Source of the DNA: Sipunculus nudus
Taxonomy: Eukaryota > Annelida > Sipuncula > Golfingiida > Sipunculidae
Assembly (NCBI GenBank): GCA_026874595.1
Contig: CM049316.1
Coordinates: 40,182,695-40,246,694, forward strand
DNA: 64,000 bases
Direction of reading: 5' to 3'
Part shown: piece by piece, positions 60,430 to 64,000 of the stretch
Layout: every line of letters begins with the position of its first letter
Numbering within the stretch: the stretch's first letter is position 1
Notes under the pieces: generated by a model
Databases searched by the model: none
The model's input: only the letters and a program-made list of their open reading frames with translations
Told to the model about the DNA's origin: nothing
Made by a program: the position numbers and the translations under genes

Positions 60430-61760
60430 TAAAACTAGAATATGGGTAGTCCACAAACGACTATGTGTATCTGCAGAAATCAGAGTGGGACGGGTGAAGT
60501 GAGGCATGGATTAAGTGGCAAGGGGAATAGAGTGAGGTGTGTTGCATATTAGCATGGATGTCTGCAGTGTAAATGTGAATGTAGGTGGTGCCACCTGTCA
60601 AAAAATCCAGAAAGCTGTCCAGGATGTATAAACCTGCAAAATTTCAGGTGGAAAAGTCAAACCACTGCTGAGATATGAGTGATTTTATCCCAAGGCAGAT
60701 GAACAGATGGACGCTGTGCATAAGTATTTGCAGGTGACTCCACCAGTTTTGCTTTCGATGAAGAGCTATGTGAGATCTATACACAAGCAAAATTTTGGCC
60801 CAATCAATCAAACGGTTCCTGAGATATGAGCTTGGATGTCTGAAGAGTAAACGTGAATGTAGGTGGCACCACCTGTCATAAAATCGAGAAAACTGTTCAG
60901 GATGTATAAACCTGCAAAATTTCAGGTGGATAAGTCCAACCACTTCTGAGATGTGAGTGATTTTATCCAAAGGCAGACGAACAGATGGATGCTGTGCATA
61001 AGTGGTTGCAGGTGGCGCCACCAGTTTTGCCTATGATGAAGAGCTATGTGAGATCTATACACATGCAAAATTTTGGCCCAATCAGTCAAAAAGTTCCTAA
61101 GATAGGAGCTTGGATTTCTGCAGAGTAAACGTGAATGTAGGTTGCCACCTGTCATAAAATCCAGAAAGCTGTCCAGGATGTATAAACCTGCAAAATTTCA
61201 GGTGGAAAAGTCAAACCACTGCTGAGATATGAGTGATTTTATCCCAAGGCAGATGAACAGATGGATGCTGTGCATAAGTGGTTGCAGGTGGCGCCACCAG
61301 TTTTGCCTATGATGAAGAGCTATGTGAGATCTATACATATGCAAAATTTTGGCCCAATCAGTCAAACGGTTCCAAAGATATGAGCTTGGATGTCTGCAGA
61401 GTAAACGTGAATGTAGGTGGTGCCACCTATAAAATCGAGAAAGGTGTCCAGGATGTATAAACCTGCAAAAATTTCAGGTGAAAAAGTCAAACCACTGCTG
61501 AGATATGAGTGATTTTATCCCAAGGCAGATGAACAGATTGAAGCTGTGCAAAAATGGTTGCAGTTGGCGTAACCATTTTAATGTATGTTATAAAGCTATC
61601 AAAGGGCTACATTTGTGCAAATTTTTTAGCCTGATAGGTCAAACAGTTTCTGAGATAGGTGGGTTTATGTGTGGAAACAGACGCACAAATGGACGCTGGG
61701 CAGCGAGGTGAGGTCAGAGGTCAACCAAAATGAGGGCACAGCAGTACACATGTGACCTGA
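60430..61760 (+). mobile_element. Element with internal 280-bp tandem units, copy B
   Basis: The same start ('aactagaatatgggta'), units and end ('gaggtcagaggtcaacc..cacatgtgacc') as copy A at 41180-42240, but with more internal units. Landmarks such as 'cctgcaaaatttcaggtgga' recur at about 60637, 60910, 61187 and 61460, giving a spacing near 275-280 bp. Open frames across it are repeat translations. Confidence 0.88.
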
Positions 61761-61842
61761 TGATAAACCCGATTCGCTTAAAATGCAAACCAAGTTCTTT
61801 AAAAAAGTTCAAAGATATAGTTCCAATAATCTGGGAATTCTG

Positions 61843-61905
61843 CATCTAGACATTGTGTCTAGACATCTAGACGCTGTGTCTAAACGTCTAGACACTTTGT
61901 CTAGA
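61843..61905. repeat. Three tandem 21-bp palindromes
   Basis: Three adjacent 21-mers. The first contains TCTAGACA-TTG-TGTCTAGA, a perfect 8-bp inverted repeat; the second and third keep the pattern with a few changes. Confidence 0.95.
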
Positions 61906-61959
61906 CACCCGCCAGAGCCAGGTCAGTTGCCATGGTGATGTCTGGACCCCACCTGTTTG

Positions 61960-62690
61960 TACTGAGTGACCTCTTGACCAGCTGCTGAAACTCAGCATGT
62001 TATCAAATCTGTTTACAAACACAGAAAGTCTTTTTCAATTGGCTACAATGCTCTTTTAAAGCTGTATTTACCCAATCTATTCTTATAAAACTGGCAGAAC
62101 CCTACCATAGAATAATTCTTGTAAAGTTTAAACCAATCAGCTTAACAGTTTCATCATAAATCAGTGTATAAGCTAGAAGAGTTTAAAATTACATTTTCAC
62201 TTGTAAAAAAAACATCAATGTAGGTGGCGCAACCAATACCTCAATTTCAGATATGACGTATGTGACAAACTATGGTATAAAATTTGGTGATTATAGCTCT
62301 AGCCGTTTCTGAGATTTTAATTTTAGTGTGCTTTTTTGGACAGATGACTAAGTTCAACCTCCTGTAACTTGGCCAAAATTCTCCGAACTGGAACCATTCG
62401 AACAAACTTGAGAGAGATTGTTCAAGGGATCATTTCTGTGAAATATTGGACAATATGGCTGGACAGTTTTGGAGAAGATGATTTTTAAAGCTTTTTTTAG
62501 CTTTTTCCCTAAAAAATCTAAGAAAATGCAGTTAGAAAAAAAATAAACAAAATCTGATAGATTTTTTCAGATGACTGATTATTTGCAAAAAATTTGTGAT
62601 GGTTTTTGAGATAGCTTTGGTTAACCTACAGACCACGCACAACGCACGACGGACGACGCCGCACCATCGCATAAGCTCACAGGTTCGCTA
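61960..62690 (+). mobile_element. Putative dispersed repeat ending in GACGGACGAC
   Basis: The stretch 'aacctcctgtaacttggcca' onward ends 'gcacgacggacgacgccgca' then 'ccatcgcataagctca', a tail style typical of mollusc dispersed repeats (general knowledge). Only one copy is seen in this window and the left boundary is uncertain. Confidence 0.45.
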
Positions 62691-64000
62691 ACAATAGGGC
62701 CTTATTTCCTTCCTAGGTATCCTGCACTGATGTTCTATCAGTGTTTTCATGAAATATAACAAAATGTACTGCCTCTTGTACTCATTACTGTGTATCTGTG
62801 CAATAGTGTGCATGCAGTGTAGCTAAAAATGTAACAACCCTGGCTCTTTCATGCAGTCACTGGATTTGTGGATGTGGACTACTGACGCACCAGAAAATGG
62901 CTTCAAATATATTGCAGTAATATAAAAAAAAACCAATGGAGCAGGAACACTGAGAGAGTAAAAATTATCTTTTATTTAAAGGGGCCCAATCATCTATCTG
63001 ACCTTTATAAACAAAAGGTAATCCCTTTTATAAAAATAGGCCAGAAAATGTGGATATCACAGCACACAGGCAGCTTGTTTTGTTTATCATATCAATGTGT
63101 TTATAATATGTGGGGCTCGCCAAAATAATCATGAATTTAACAAGGGCATCTGGCAGTGAGTCAGAAAAGCCAGAGCTTTACAAATTGTTTTGCAACAAGT
63201 GACCTTTCTACCCCAGCATATATGCAACCTACCACCTTAGGTTACAAAAAAAAAAGTTACATGTTTTTCCTGTTTGTCAACATTGCTGTGTTTACAAACA
63301 TTTTGTTGATAAACAAGTTTATACATCCTTCATGAAGGCCTTATAAAAACTTTTCATAACCAAAATTACCCTTAGATCATTAATTAATACACACAGAGGA
63401 AGCCAGAAATCACAAATTCTTTTTCAAAAGGCAGGTCAATGGGAATCTTTAATAAAAGTATGAATACCCCTGATTGCTAAGACTGTTTACCACCTTTGTG
63501 TGTCACAATCCCTTCATATTACTGTTATGGTTAATGAGGGTTAACTGTTCTGCACAAAATATTTATTCCTTTGTGATTAAAATAAGATCTTCAGTTACTT
63601 CAATATTAATCACTATATGAAATATTACTGTTTTAACTGAACCATTTGTCTTTAAATATTCAGATAAAGAACAACTTTGACTTTGTTAGTTTTAATGATC
63701 AGCTATATAATCAGACAACTTTTGATTGAGTATGAGTCAGTGTGACAGCCATTCCCATGCAAATAGATTCACATGTAAATTTGGCAAACTTTGTATGATA
63801 TTTTTATTCACTGTGTTTGTTTTAAATTTCATATTCAATGGCTGGGTAGTTGAACACTACTGCATTCACAAAATGTTTGATGATGTGAATGTAACACAGG
63901 CAATTGATTCAGCCAGTGATGCACATGTTTTACATCATCACACTTTACCTCCAGCCTCCTGGCCCATCCAGCTGAAAATGTAAAACATGCACCCCTCAGG
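62691..64000. other. Upstream sequence, nothing recognised
   Basis: AT-rich sequence at the right edge. It may be intron or 5' flank of the ORP gene. I looked for a further minus-strand exon ending with one leftover base and could not support one. The 85-codon plus-strand frame at 63726-63983 has no recognised features. Confidence 0.45.

Noticed and set aside
60644-61155. Frames of 77 and 125 codons sharing HSRLL..PSSYLRN text
   Set aside because: Their similarity to each other and to 41691-42083 reflects the 280-bp internal repeats, not a protein family.
63726-63983. 85-codon plus-strand frame near the right edge
   Set aside because: Short, no domain, no supporting signals; ordinary chance length in this sequence.

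Overview
The window is AT-rich metazoan genomic DNA and almost all of it belongs to one gene. That gene is a minus-strand oxysterol-binding protein-related protein of the ORP3/6/7 subfamily (vertebrate OSBPL3, OSBPL6 and OSBPL7). I traced 19 coding exons of 48-204 bp by translating both strands and matching GT/AG borders and reading phases. They join without a phase break from 59886 down to 7. If the first in-frame ATG of the most upstream exon is used, they encode 742 residues. The product has a short Ser/Thr-rich N-terminus, a PH domain, a linker with a coiled-coil-prone stretch, a two-phenylalanine-in-an-acidic-tract (FFAT) motif and the first two-thirds of the OSBP-related lipid-binding domain (ORD). 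The C-terminal end of the ORD lies beyond the left edge, and any upstream exons or promoter lie to the right. No second protein-coding gene could be supported.

The repeats suggest a lophotrochozoan, most likely a bivalve mollusc. The clues are blocks of 'TGACCTTGACCTTTGACC', elements ending in runs of 'GGACGGACGGAC', elements containing 'AAGGAACAATTGATTAC', and tRNA-headed SINEs. This is an inference; no species marker was identified.

Layout from left to right. 1-5.2 kb: three ORD exons, one long repeat element and two tandem arrays, including a roughly 39-copy 33-bp array whose units contain a hairpin. 5.2-10.5 kb: a 3-kb element, an unexplained block open in several frames, and two ORD exons. 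10.5-16.1 kb: ORD, FFAT and linker exons with three transposon-like insertions. 16.4-21.2 kb: a block rich in nuclear-receptor half-sites, a 2.6-kb element and a SINE that stops beside an exon. 21-30 kb: two linker exons, a 21-bp tandem array and a palindromic element. 30-43 kb: a large intron with a TTCATG-rich array split by a SINE, two related palindromic elements, a pogo/Tigger-like element and a 280-bp-unit repeat. 43-50 kb: the PH-domain exons. 50-59 kb: a long hairpin, a SINE fragment and a nested pair of elements. 59-64 kb: N-terminal exons, a MITE-like element, the second copy of the 280-bp-unit repeat, and a triple 21-bp palindrome.

Three patterns stand out. Repeat ends lie within a few to about 55 bp of a splice site at seven exons. 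The directional repeat families I recognised all have a single orientation relative to the gene. A family of 0.9-3 kb elements with a conserved head and tail, an internal poly-G tract and an internal duplication has no coding capacity that I could recognise.
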